DNA of 64,000 nucleotides from CAVVSQ01 sp963848825 (GTDB lineage: Bacteria; Planctomycetota; Planctomycetia; Gemmatales; Gemmataceae), in contig CAWKFA010000017.1 of assembly GCA_963848825.1 (NCBI GenBank), forward strand, positions 434,001-498,000, given 5' to 3'. Shown here in pieces: positions 52,822 to 62,055 of the stretch. The first letter of the stretch is position 1; the number at the start of each line of letters is the position of its first letter. Both the position numbers and the translations under genes were made by a program. Below the pieces are notes generated by a model. That model made no database searches, was not told where the DNA came from, and saw only the letters and a list, made by a program, of their open reading frames with translations.

Positions 52822-53411
52822 AGGCCTGGGCAAACGGCGGGTGGCGCGCCCTTCGTGATTACGCTCGGAGCATGCCACCACCCGCCGCGACGAACGCCAG
52901 TCAGCTAATTCGTTCTCGAAAGGGTTGCAAGACTTTGGATCGCCCATGCCGGATAACCACCTGGGTTATGGTTTGCCTATTGGCGGCATGCTCGGCACCT
53001 ACAACAGCGTGATTTCTTGGCACGGTGTTTGGCGTCGCGTCCTTGTGTCGGCATCGTCCGTATTGATCCCATCGGCCGTATCACCGAAGTCGCCACCGCC
53101 TCCATTGATATCGACTCTTTCTGCTAATTGGTTGACGCTTTGCGCTATGAAGCGCACGCCCGGATTGGCGGTTTGGCCTGCGTGGTCTCAGTGCGGTGGC
53201 CAGCCATGCCGGTGCCTTGGTCGGTGGGTGGTGAAAGTTGCCGTACGCCCTAGAATGGTTACATTAGTGTAACCCGCGGCCGTAAACACGATTCGGCTTG
53301 AGTTTAAATCGAAAATAATGCCTCTAGCCGTTCGGCCCGCGTTCGACGACGACATCTTCGCAATCTTACGATGAACGAGCTAGCGACATTTGAATGTAAA
53401 GGAGAGATGTT
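52822..53411. other. intergenic region with hairpin and rtcB relic
   Basis: 590 bases. CGGCGGGTGG at 52835-52844 pairs with CCACCCGCCG at 52878-52887 (10 bp, 33-base loop), a possible terminator for the accessory operon without U tract. A relic of rtcB lies at 52946-53020. The rest, including 53020-53390, shows no convincing gene; a GGTTACATTAGTGTAACC palindrome (GGTTACA/TGTAACC) is at about 53257-53274, possibly an operator for the next operon. Confidence 0.5.
52946..53020 (+). pseudogene. rtcB: RtcB RNA-ligase fragment
   Basis: MPDNHLGYGLPIGGMLGTYN is nearly the canonical RtcB metal/GMP-site segment (MPD.HLGYG.PIGGV). It continues SVISWHGV, then in another frame VFGVASLCRHR, recalling AVGVDI.CRMR. 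Nothing before or after in any frame continues RtcB, so this is a 25-35 residue relic of a deleted RNA ligase gene. Confidence 0.55.
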
Positions 53412-53903
53412 GTGAATGAAATGAAACAGTTCGATACAGAAAGCTTCTTTTGCAATTTAAACGCAGACGAAAAGAAGCTGGTGATGGAAAGGATGCATAA
53501 AGAAACCTTTTCGATGGGACAGTACATATTCAAGGAAAATGACACGGGCGAGAGGCTTTACGTCGTGGAAAAGGGAACGGTCTCCCTTATTAAATCCATT
53601 GGCGGCGATTTGAACAAAACGATTCTCCTCGCGCCGGAAGGGTCGATTTTTGGCGAATTCAGTTTCATCGACGGCAGCACGCGATCGGCCTCTGCCATGG
53701 TTGTTGGCGAGACGGTCCTTCTTAGTTTGGATCGTAAAGACTTCGATTCCCTGATTGAACAGCAGCCGGCAATAGGAGCAAAACTCTACAACAATCTTCT
53801 TTTGACTCTCACGCAACGAGTCAGGAAAACCAGCGAAGCTCATTGGAAGACAATCGAGAACGTCGTAAAGAATGAAAAGTTCATCAACCCGGACGTGGCG
53901 TGA
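53412..53903 (+). CDS. stand-alone cyclic-nucleotide-binding domain protein
   Basis: 163 residues from GTG 53412, with AAAGGAG upstream; ATG 53421 is an alternative. The cNMP fold is clear: FSMGQYIFKENDTGERLYVV, EKGTVSLIKS, then the phosphate-binding cassette ILLAPEGSIFGEFSFIDGST with RSASAMVV (the family R-[ST]-A is present). LLTLTQRVRKTSEAH is the C-helix. There is no DNA-binding or enzyme domain. Its stop is only 8 bases before the NRPS start, so they are surely co-transcribed. It may sense a cyclic nucleotide or other ligand and control the synthetase. Confidence 0.85.
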   Translation: MNEMKQFDTESFFCNLNADEKKLVMERMHKETFSMGQYIFKENDTGERLYVVEKGTVSLIKSIGGDLNKTILLAPEGSIFGEFSFIDGSTRSASAMVVGETVLLSLDRKDFDSLIEQQPAIGAKLYNNLLLTLTQRVRKTSEAHWKTIENVVKNEKFINPDVA

Positions 53904-53911
53904 GTTATTCG

Positions 53912-56900
53912 ATGGATGCGCTCAATAAGACGAGCCGTGAATACTGGCGGGGTTCTCGATGCGGGAGGATTCACCGCGATCCCGCGGTGGGCCGTCAATC
54001 CGACGATAGGTGTCGCCGAGCACGAGGAGATAATTTCCGCTGATCTCGCGGCGAAGCTGCGCCACTGGCGGACGGAATGTCTTTATCGCTCGAGGCGGTG
54101 CTGCTGGCCGGGCATGCCAAGGTGCTAGCTGCACTGTCGGGCCAGACGGAAGTGCTGGCCGGTTATGTTCCAGTCGCGGGCGAGCAACCCTTGCCATGCC
54201 CGCTGACCACGAAACCGGAGTCGTGGCGGTCGCTGCTGCTGGATGCCCATCGAGTCGAGAAAGAATTGTTAGCGCACAAAGAATTCCCAGTCGAAGAACT
54301 TAGGCGTGAACTGGGTCAGACCGAGCCGGCATTCGAGGCTGTATTCGATGCAACCGCTAGCGGTCGCGCTCTTGCGAAGGAGACCCTGTTATCGGTAAGC
54401 ATCGCGCGCTGTGAAAATCAATTGGCGCTACGGCTGCGCTACCGGACGGAAGTAATTGACAAAGACTGCGCCGCCCGAATTGCCGGCTATCACCACGCCG
54501 CGCTGAAACTAATCGTCGCCGATCCGGATGCCGAACATGGGCGGCAAAGCTTGCTCTCCCCATCCGAACTCGGTTTTCAGATTGACGGCCTCGCCGGGCC
54601 TCGGCGCGAAATGCCGAATTGCCGATTCCACGAGTTGTTCGAAAAACGAGCGCGTGCCAACCCGGACGCGGTTGCCGGCGTGGATCGCGAGCGACAGTGG
54701 ACCTACGGGGAACTTAATGCCCGCGCCAATCGGTTGGGACGAGCCCTGCTGGCGCGCGGGCTGCGCCGGGAAGATGTGGTTGCGGTCGTGCTGGAGCGCA
54801 ACCTGGAGTGGATGGCCGCTGTCCTCGCGATATTCAAGGCCGGTGGCGTGTACCTGCCCGTCGAGCCGGATTTCCCGGCAAATCGCATCGCAAAAATGTT
54901 CTCACGAGCCGAATGCAAGCTGGTGCTCACGGAGGCCGGCAGCACCACCACGCTTAACGGAGGCGCTCGAATCGCTGACGGGCGTTCAGACGCTTTTTGT
55001 CGATGCGGCCTACCAGGAAGTGCAGAATGCGGATGATCTCGGCGTCGATGTCGGACCGGATCAACTTGCGTACATCTACTTCACGTCCGGATCCACCGGT
55101 GAGCCCAAGGGCGCGATGTGCGAGCAGGCGGGCATGCTCAACCATCTCTACGCGAAAGTCAATGACCTGGGGATCGGTGAAGGGGACGTGATCACTGAAA
55201 TCGCACGCCAGTGCTTCGACATCTCACTGTGGCAGCTTGTTGTCGGCCTGTTGGTCGGCGGCCGGACTCTGATCATCGAGCAAGCGGTGATCCTGGATCT
55301 TCAGCGTTTTGTTGACACGATTGCGGACGGCAAAGTCTCGGTCATGCAGATTGTCCCGTCCTACCTTGAGGCTGTCCTGTCTTATCTTGAGAAGAATCCC
55401 CGCCAGCTTCCAAACCTGAAATGCGTGTCGGTTACCGGTGAGGCGCTGAAGGCGGAGCTTGCCCGACGTTGGTTCGCCGCCATGCCCTCGGTCAAACTCG
55501 TCAATGCCTATGGGCTAACCGAGACTTCGGACGATACCAACCACGAAGTCATGGAGCGGGCGCCGGAGGGAGATCGCGTGCCGCTGGGGCCTGCCGTCAA
55601 CAATGTGCGTGTCTATGTCGTCGATCCCCATTTGTCGCCGGTGCCGCTTGGTGCCCCTGGAGAGATCGCTTTCTCCGGAGTCTGTGTCGGCCGCGGGTAT
55701 GTCAACGACCCCGAGCGAACGCGACTGGCCTTCATGGCCAATCCACACCGGGAAGGCGAGCGGTTTTATCGGAGCGGAGATTTTGGCCGTTGGCGGCCGG
55801 ACGGCAAGCTGGAGTTTCTCGGCCGACGGGATGCGCAGGTCAAGATTAATGGCTTCCGCATCGAGATTGGCGATATCGAAAACGCATTATTGCGTGCAAC
55901 CGATGTGAGTCAGGGCGCCGTGGTGATCGCCGAGCGAACCGACAAGAGCAAGCGCCTGGTGGCGTTCTACGCGAGCCAGCGGCCACTTGAGATCAAGTTC
56001 CTGCAGGATCAATTGAGTCAGTCGCTGCCGGCGTACATGGTTCCCTCGGCCTTCCACTGGAAGGAAAGTTTGCCGCTGACGGCCAACGGCAAAATCGACC
56101 GCAAAAGCCTGACGGCACTCGCCGCTGAGCTTGGCGCCGGCGAAGAGCAGGCGCACTACTCTGCCCCAACCACTGCTACCGAACGATTCTTCTGCGAAGT
56201 GCTGGCCAGCATCATGGGTATCGAAAAGGTGTCGGTGGATAGCCACTTATTCTATGATCTCGGCGCTGACTCGCTGGTAGTCACCGCCTTCTGCGCCCGA
56301 CTGCGGGCGCGGCCCGAGCTGCCGCCGCTATCGACAAAAGAGGTGTACCAGCGCCCGACGATCAGAAGCCTGGCGGCGGCGCTCAGCGATGCCGGCCCGG
56401 CGCTTTCTCGTGACGCCGGATCAGCCCCGTTGCCCGTCAATGTGGCGCCTGTTGGTGCTGCGCAGTATATCCTGTGCGGAACGCTGCAGTTCCTAAGTGT
56501 GTTTGCATACTCCTTTATCCTGACGTTCGTCTTGATTGGAATCTACAAGTGGCTCTTCGCGGGTTCGGGTTTCGTCGACATCTACTGCCGGGCGGTTTTG
56601 GCGAGCGGCGCGGGATTCCTTGGCCTGTGCGTCCTGCCGATCTTGGCGAAGTGGACGCTCATTGGGCGTTGGAAGCCGCAGCAGATCCCTATTTGGAGCC
56701 TGGAGTATTTCCGTTTTTGGCTCGTCAAAACGCTGGTGCGCTTGAACCCGGTGGTTCTATTCGTCGGTTCGCCGATATTCAATTTCTACCTGCGGGCCTT
56801 GGGCGCGAAGATCGGCCGCGACGTGCTGATCTTGTCCCCGCACGTTCCCGTGTGCACCGACTTGCTCACGATCGGCGATAACGCTGTCGTTAGCAAAGAT

Positions 56901-58689
56901 TCATTCTTTTCCTGCTACAGTGCTCATGACGGTGTGATTCATATCGGACCGGTTAACATCGGGAAAAATGCGTTTGTCGGTGAGATTACCGTGCTCGAAA
57001 TTGGCTCTTCCCTGAGTGACGGTGCGCAACTTGGCCATTCCTCCTCGCTGCACTTCGGACAAGCTGTGCCGGCAGGCGAGCGCCGTTGCGGCTCTCCCGC
57101 CCGGCAGCGTGCCGAACTAGACTACCGATTAGTCGACTCGGCAAAATGTAGCGACTTGAGAAAGATTGCCTACTCCGCCTTCGCGCTGCTTTTTGCGCTC
57201 GTAATTTCGGCCTTTGTCTTGAGCACCGGGACCATGTTGACCTCCCTGATCGGCGGGCGTCCGCACTTCGCGGGGCCTGGAATAGAGGTAGTTTTCGCGT
57301 AAAACCTTGTACGCCGACGCCCTCATCGTTTCCTTGCTGCTTCTCCTTGGTTCCCTACTCTTCGGATTGTTTGTCGTGGTCACGGTGCCGCGTTTACTCA
57401 ACCTCGCTATCGAGCCGGGAACGGTTTATCCACTTTACGGCTTTCATTACTGGGCTCACCGGGCGATCGGTGCACATGAGCAATGTCAACTTCTTCATCC
57501 ATTTGTTTGGAGACAGTTCCTACATCGTGTATTACTTGCGGGCTATTGGCTACGACCTTTCCCACAATGTCGTGCAGACGGGGTCGAACTTTGGCATGGG
57601 TGTCAAACACGATAATCCGTTTTTGGTGTCCATTGGGCGCGGAACCATGATTGCGGACGGGCTGTCGGTCGCCAACGCTGAGTACTCGAGCACGTCGTTC
57701 CGGGTAGCGCGGACGACGATCGGTCCCGACAATTTTCTTGGCAATTACATCGTTTATCCTTCGCAGGGACGTACGGGCGCCAACTGCCTGCTCGCGACCA
57801 AGGTCATGGTTCCCGTTGAGGGGGACGTTCGAGAAGGCGTCGGCCTTCTGGGCTCGCCCAGCTTCGAAATCCCGCGAACGGTTCGCCGCGACATCGAGTT
57901 AAGCCGATCCGACGAAGGGAAAGAGCGTGACCTCAAACTCGCGGCCAAGAACCGGCACAATCTCGCCACGATGGGGTTATTTCTGCTGGCGCAGTGGCTT
58001 TCGTCCTTCTTGGTGGTCTTAATTGTTTTTGTGCCGGGATGCTTTACGAAACCGTGGGTGTGCCGATCTTTGTGCTGGCTCTCGTGCTTGCGCAATTCAT
58101 CTGGACAGTCTGCCACGTGCTGGTGGAACGCGCCTCGACGTTTTTCCAGGCTCTCCAGCCCAAGCAGTGTTCGATCTACGATCCCTACTTCTGGTTTCAT
58201 GAACGCTACTGGAAATTGATGATGCCGCGCAGCCAAATGGCGGTGTTCGACGGCACCCCGTTCAAAAGTCTCCTTTGGTGGCTCCTGGGCGTGCGCATCG
58301 GCAAGCGCGTGTTCGACGACGGCTGTTACATCTCGGAGAAGACCATGGTATCCATCGGGGATGGCTGTACGCTCAATGCGGGGTGCATTATTCAGTCGCA
58401 CTCCCAGGAAGATGGCGCTTTCAAATCCGACTGCATCACGATCGGCGCAGGCTGCACGCTCGGAGTCAATTCCTGTGTCTACTATGGCGCGAAAATGGGT
58501 GACGGCTCCCAACTCGCCGCCGATGCCTTTCTCATGAAGGGCGAAGAGGTCCCGCCCTACACGCGGTGGGAGGCTAATCCGGCCAGCCAAGTTCAAAGCG
58601 ACCACCGTGCCGAGGTGGCAAGGACGGCCGTGACGCCGCCTTCGTTAACTAAGCCGGTCGCCATGGTCAATGGAGGAAACGTCCGATGA
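53912..58689 (+). CDS. Pls/PosA-type non-ribosomal peptide synthetase (frameshifted)
   Basis: About 1590 residues; breaks near 53955, 54080, 54955, 57300, 57470 and 58010. Order: C-terminal half of a condensation domain (about 1-230; AAKLRHWRTEC, LSLEAVLLAGHAKVLAAL, no HHxxxDG half); adenylation domain (238-735) with YIYFTSGSTGEPKGAM (A3), FDISLWQL (A4), NAYGLTETS (A5), YRSGDFGRW (A7), KINGFRIEIGDIE (A8) and LTANGKIDRKS (A10); carrier with DLGADSL (Ser about 785); then a terminal region of about 740 residues with membrane segments (from about 846) alternating with three left-handed beta-helix acyltransferase-like blocks. This is the architecture of poly-amino-acid synthetases such as epsilon-poly-lysine synthetase. 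ATG 53912 starts MDALNKTSREYWRG. Its stop overlaps sbnB (ATGA). No thioesterase. Confidence 0.88.
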
Positions 58690-59719
58690 CTAAGCGTATT
58701 TCCGTGCCTTCGTTCGCGGTGATTTCCGGCGCCCAGGTTCAACACGCGCTGGAGGGACGCGAAAAGCAGATCTTGGAGATGGTCGAAGCAACTTACCGGC
58801 TGCACTGCGCCGGTGATTCTGTGAACCCGCCGTCCTATTTCTTGAAGTTTCCCGACCGCCCCACTTCCCGGATTATCGCGCTGCCGGCTTCGATCGGCGG
58901 CCAGATAAGGGTGGATGGCATTAAATGGATTTCCAGCTTTCCGGAAAACGTCGCGGCTGGTATTCCGAGGGCCTCGGCCGTGCTGATTCTCAACGACCAC
59001 GATACCGGCTACCCGTTCGCCTGCATCGAAGCTTCCATCATCAGCGCCACCAGGACGGCTGCGATGGCCGCCATGGCCGCTGACTGGTTCACCCGCGGCC
59101 GCCAGCGCCGAAGCGCGTCGGCTTCATCGGAGTGGGCCTGATCGCCCGCTACATCCATAAATTCCTGGCCGGGACCGGCTGGTCGTTTGATGAGATTAGT
59201 GTGCACGATCTTTCCGCTGACAGCGCGGCCGGCTACCGTGGTTACCTGGAACGATCGGGCGCCGCCAAACGGATCTCCGTGCAGGACACCGCCGAGGCGG
59301 TGATCCGCTCCAGCGACCTGGTGGTGTTTGCCACCGTCGCCGGGGAACCGCATGTCAAGGATCTGTCGTGGTTCAAGCACAATCCGCTGGTGCTGCACGT
59401 GTCGCTGCGCGACCTGGCGCCGGAGATCCTACTCGCCTCAACAAACTTCGTCGACGACGTGGAGCATTGCCTCAAGGCCAACACCTCGCCGCACCTGGTG
59501 GAGCAACTCACCGGCAACCGGAGTTTTCTGCAGGGGACGTTAGGCGATTTTATGACGGGGCGGGCGCCGGCGCCGGTGGATCGACCGTTGATTTTCTCCC
59601 CCTTTGGTCTGGGTGTGCTCGACCTCGCGGTGGGCAAATATGTTTACGACGAGGTTACACGCGCAGGCGACTTGCACGTCATCGATGATTTTTTCCACGA
59701 GTTAAAGCGTTACGGCTAA
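58686..59719 (+). CDS. sbnB: SbnB-type 2,3-diaminopropionate biosynthesis dehydrogenase (frameshifted)
   Basis: About 344 residues, ornithine-cyclodeaminase superfamily. Start overlaps the NRPS stop by 4 bases. SFAVISGAQVQHALEGREKQ and NPPSYFLKFPDRPTSRIIAL, with GIKWISSFPENVAAGIPRAS, match SbnB rather than typical ornithine cyclodeaminase. A break near 59110 joins to KRVGFIGVGLIARYIHKFL (NAD loop). DLSWFKHNPLVLHVSLRDLA and IDDFFHEL are characteristic. SbnB oxidatively cleaves N-(2-amino-2-carboxyethyl)-L-glutamate to L-2,3-diaminopropionate and 2-oxoglutarate, so it supplies the NRPS. Confidence 0.88.
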
Positions 59720-59720
59720 C

Positions 59721-59797
59721 AGCCCGTTGAAAAAGGGGACAGGACCCCTTGGCCATCCAGCCTTACAGAAGGGTCCTGTCCCCTTTTTCAACGGGCT
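59721..59797. repeat. 27-bp perfect inverted repeat between sbnB and sbnA
   Basis: Arm 59721-59747 (AGCCCGTTGAAAAAGGGGAC and AGGACCC) is exactly complementary to 59771-59797, with a 23-base loop. It begins two bases after the sbnB stop. A related shorter copy of the left arm is at 49177. The shape is that of a REP/MITE-like palindromic mobile repeat, and as RNA it would form a very stable hairpin that could attenuate sbnA. Confidence 0.9.
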
Positions 59798-59834
59798 GCT
59801 AAGCGGCAAGCGCTCGGCAATCGATAAGGAGCAT

Positions 59835-60796
59835 ATGGCAATGACAATTATTTCCGCCCCCCAGGCGTTCTTGGAGGACAATCTCTACGTCGACCTTGAA
59901 CCTATCTTCGGGCAGTCGTTGTTTTTGAAGTGCGAGGGCTTGAATTTCCCGGGGTCGGTTAAGCTGAAGGCTGCGAGAGCGATGGTGGAGGGCGCCGAAA
60001 AGGATGGCATCCTGATGCCGGGATCAGCCATGGTCGAGTCTTCCTCCGGAAACCTGGGGTTGGCCTCAGCATGATCGCGGCAAACAGGGGCTACGAGTTT
60101 GTGTGCGTGACGGACGCTCGTTGCAACACGACAATCATGCGTTTTATGCAGGCGCTGGGCGCGCGCGTCCATATGATCACGCAAGCGGCGGCGACGGGCG
60201 AGGGGGGCCTCCTGGGTGCGCGGATTAGCTACGTTAAGGCCTTATGCGCCTCCGACAAACGGTTTGTCTGGCTGAATCAGTACACGAATCCGGGCAACCC
60301 GAATGCGCATTTCCGCACGACGGCGCCGGCCATCACCCATGATTTCCCGAAACTCGATGTGGTATTCATTGGCGCAGGCACCACCGGGACTTTGATGGGC
60401 TGCGCCCGCTATCTGCGGGAGTGGTCCCGAAGCGTCCGTATCGTCGCCGTTGATAGCGTCGGTTCGATAACCTTTGGCGGTCCGCCGGGCCGCCGGCTGA
60501 TACCCGGTCTTGGTGCCGCCGTCCCGCCGCCGCAATTCGACAAGTCACTCGTTGACGAATTCATCCTTGTCGAAGAGGCCGATACCATCCGTACCTGCCG
60601 TCGTATGGGTAAACACGGATTTCTGTTTGGCGGCTCCACGGGCACGGTAGTCTCCGGCGCCATCAGCTGGTTGACGCGGCACAATGCGAATAATCTCACT
60701 GCGGTGGCCATCTCTCCGGACCTGGGCGAACGCTATGTCGACACAATCTACAACAACGAATGGGTGCAGACTAATTTTGGCGACGGCATTCTTTGA
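59835..60796 (+). CDS. sbnA: SbnA-type 2,3-diaminopropionate biosynthesis protein (frameshifted)
   Basis: About 320 residues, fold-type II PLP enzyme of the cysteine-synthase family. ATG 59835 follows AAGGAG. LFLKCEGLNFPGSVKLKAA contains the PLP Lys (K43). MVESSSGNLGLA is the substrate loop; a break near 60068 joins to SMIAANRGYEFVCVTD. FIGAGTTGTLMGCARYL is the PLP phosphate loop, and GKHGFLFGGSTGTVVSGAI is close to SbnA. SbnA condenses O-phospho-L-serine with L-glutamate to give the SbnB substrate. With sbnB it makes L-2,3-diaminopropionate. No other biosynthetic gene follows. Confidence 0.88.
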
Positions 60797-61017
60797 AACC
60801 GGGCACTCACCGCAGTCGCTCGGCTAACGCCTGACGAGCCACTCAAATTCAGTGTGGACACACTTGAGAATCACGTCTGGTTTGCGACGTTTCCATTGCC
60901 AAGCAGCGCTCCTGGTTTCACGTTTCATCTTCACAATACCCCTCGCGCTCCGACTTGCATTGCATGAAACGATGCAATGGCAACGACCATGCACCTACCT
61001 CTGCGTCTGTTCTCGAA

Positions 61018-61043
61018 AAGCCGGTAGCATGAGCTACCGGCTT
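61018..61043 (-). terminator. intrinsic terminator of the SDR gene
   Basis: GCCGGTAGC (61020-61028), loop ATGA, GCTACCGGC (61033-61041), extended by two A-T pairs. Read on the minus strand it is followed by TTTTC, fitting termination of the SDR gene that ends at 61077. It could also stop plus-strand transcription from sbnA. Confidence 0.8.
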
Positions 61044-61076
61044 CTCTGTTCCGGCCTGCGGATGATGTTTTACCCT

Positions 61077-61826
61077 TCAACGATGTCCGCCAGAAATGTA
61101 ATGGCTTTCCCCGGTAACCCATGACGATTCGGCGGATGCCAGATAGACCGCGGCGGGGGCGATATCATCCGGCTGGCCAATGCGGCCCAGCGGTGTCTCT
61201 TTTTCAATTTGTTTGCGGAAATCGCTCTCGGCAAATCCTGCTGCGCGGAAGCCTTCGGTTTCGACCATGCCCGGGTTGATGGAGTTGACGCGAATCTTGC
61301 GTGGGCCGAGTTCCTTGGCGAGCGCGCGGGTGATGGCGTCGACGGCCGCCTTGGTCGCGCTGTAAATGGAGGCGTTGGCAACTGCCAGAGTCGCCACGAC
61401 GGAGCTGATATTGATGATGTTGCCGCCTTCGGGCCCGAATTGCTTCGCGGCTTCTTGGGTCGCGATGAGAAGGCCGAGTACGTTCAGATTGAACTGGCGA
61501 TGGAAGTGCTCCTCAGTAATCGACTCTAACGGCTGAAAATCGTACACACCCGCGTTGTTGACGAGGATATCGACCTTGCCGAAGAGCCTTTTTGCCTCGG
61601 TGAACAGGCGACGGACCGAATCCGGGTTGGACACATCGGCCTGAATTGCAACCGCCTTGCCCTCACTTTGCTTGATGCGGGCTACAATCGCGTCCGCGCT
61701 GCTTTTGCTGTTTGCATAATTGACGACAACGGCAGCGCCCTCCGCCGCAAAGTGCTGGGCGATGGCGGCCCCGATTCCCTTGGACGCTCCGGTGACGATG
61801 GCGACTTTCCCTTTGAGGCGGTTCAT
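61077..61826 (-). CDS. SDR family oxidoreductase
   Basis: 249 residues, classical short-chain dehydrogenase. VTGASKGIGAAIAQHF (TGxxxGxG), DILVNNAGVYDFQPL, ISSVVATL (catalytic Ser141 or Ser142), YSATK (Tyr155, Lys159), RVNSINPGMVETEG, and an ending WVTGESHYISGGHR. Closest in pattern to glucose 1-dehydrogenase or 3-oxoacyl-ACP reductase-like proteins; the substrate cannot be assigned. Intact. Divergent from the RND permease gene, so the 229-base gap (61827-62055) should hold both promoters; nothing else is seen in it. Confidence 0.92.
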   Translation of the reverse strand: MNRLKGKVAIVTGASKGIGAAIAQHFAAEGAAVVVNYANSKSSADAIVARIKQSEGKAVAIQADVSNPDSVRRLFTEAKRLFGKVDILVNNAGVYDFQPLESITEEHFHRQFNLNVLGLLIATQEAAKQFGPEGGNIINISSVVATLAVANASIYSATKAAVDAITRALAKELGPRKIRVNSINPGMVETEGFRAAGFAESDFRKQIEKETPLGRIGQPDDIAPAAVYLASAESSWVTGESHYISGGHR

Positions 61827-62055
61827 GACAGTCTCCTTGGTTTAGGCAAAGAATGAAATCCACTTCAGACGGTTTCACTGGACAGAAGAACTACCGCGCG
61901 GCCGACGAAGTCTTACACGAATTCCATTTGGTGAAATACTTTTGACGAAGATGATCGAACTTCATGTGCCAGTGTAAGATCGCCAACATGGGCCGGTATT
62001 CCCTCTCGTGAAGCGCTTGTCGGATTTGTTCTCGCACGAAAGGGGCCGGTGAAAC

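Noticed and set aside
52925..53272. 115-codon plus-strand frame as a gene
   Set aside because: Only its start (RtcB-like segment) is meaningful; the remainder is not homologous to anything I recognise, so I call a relic, not a gene.
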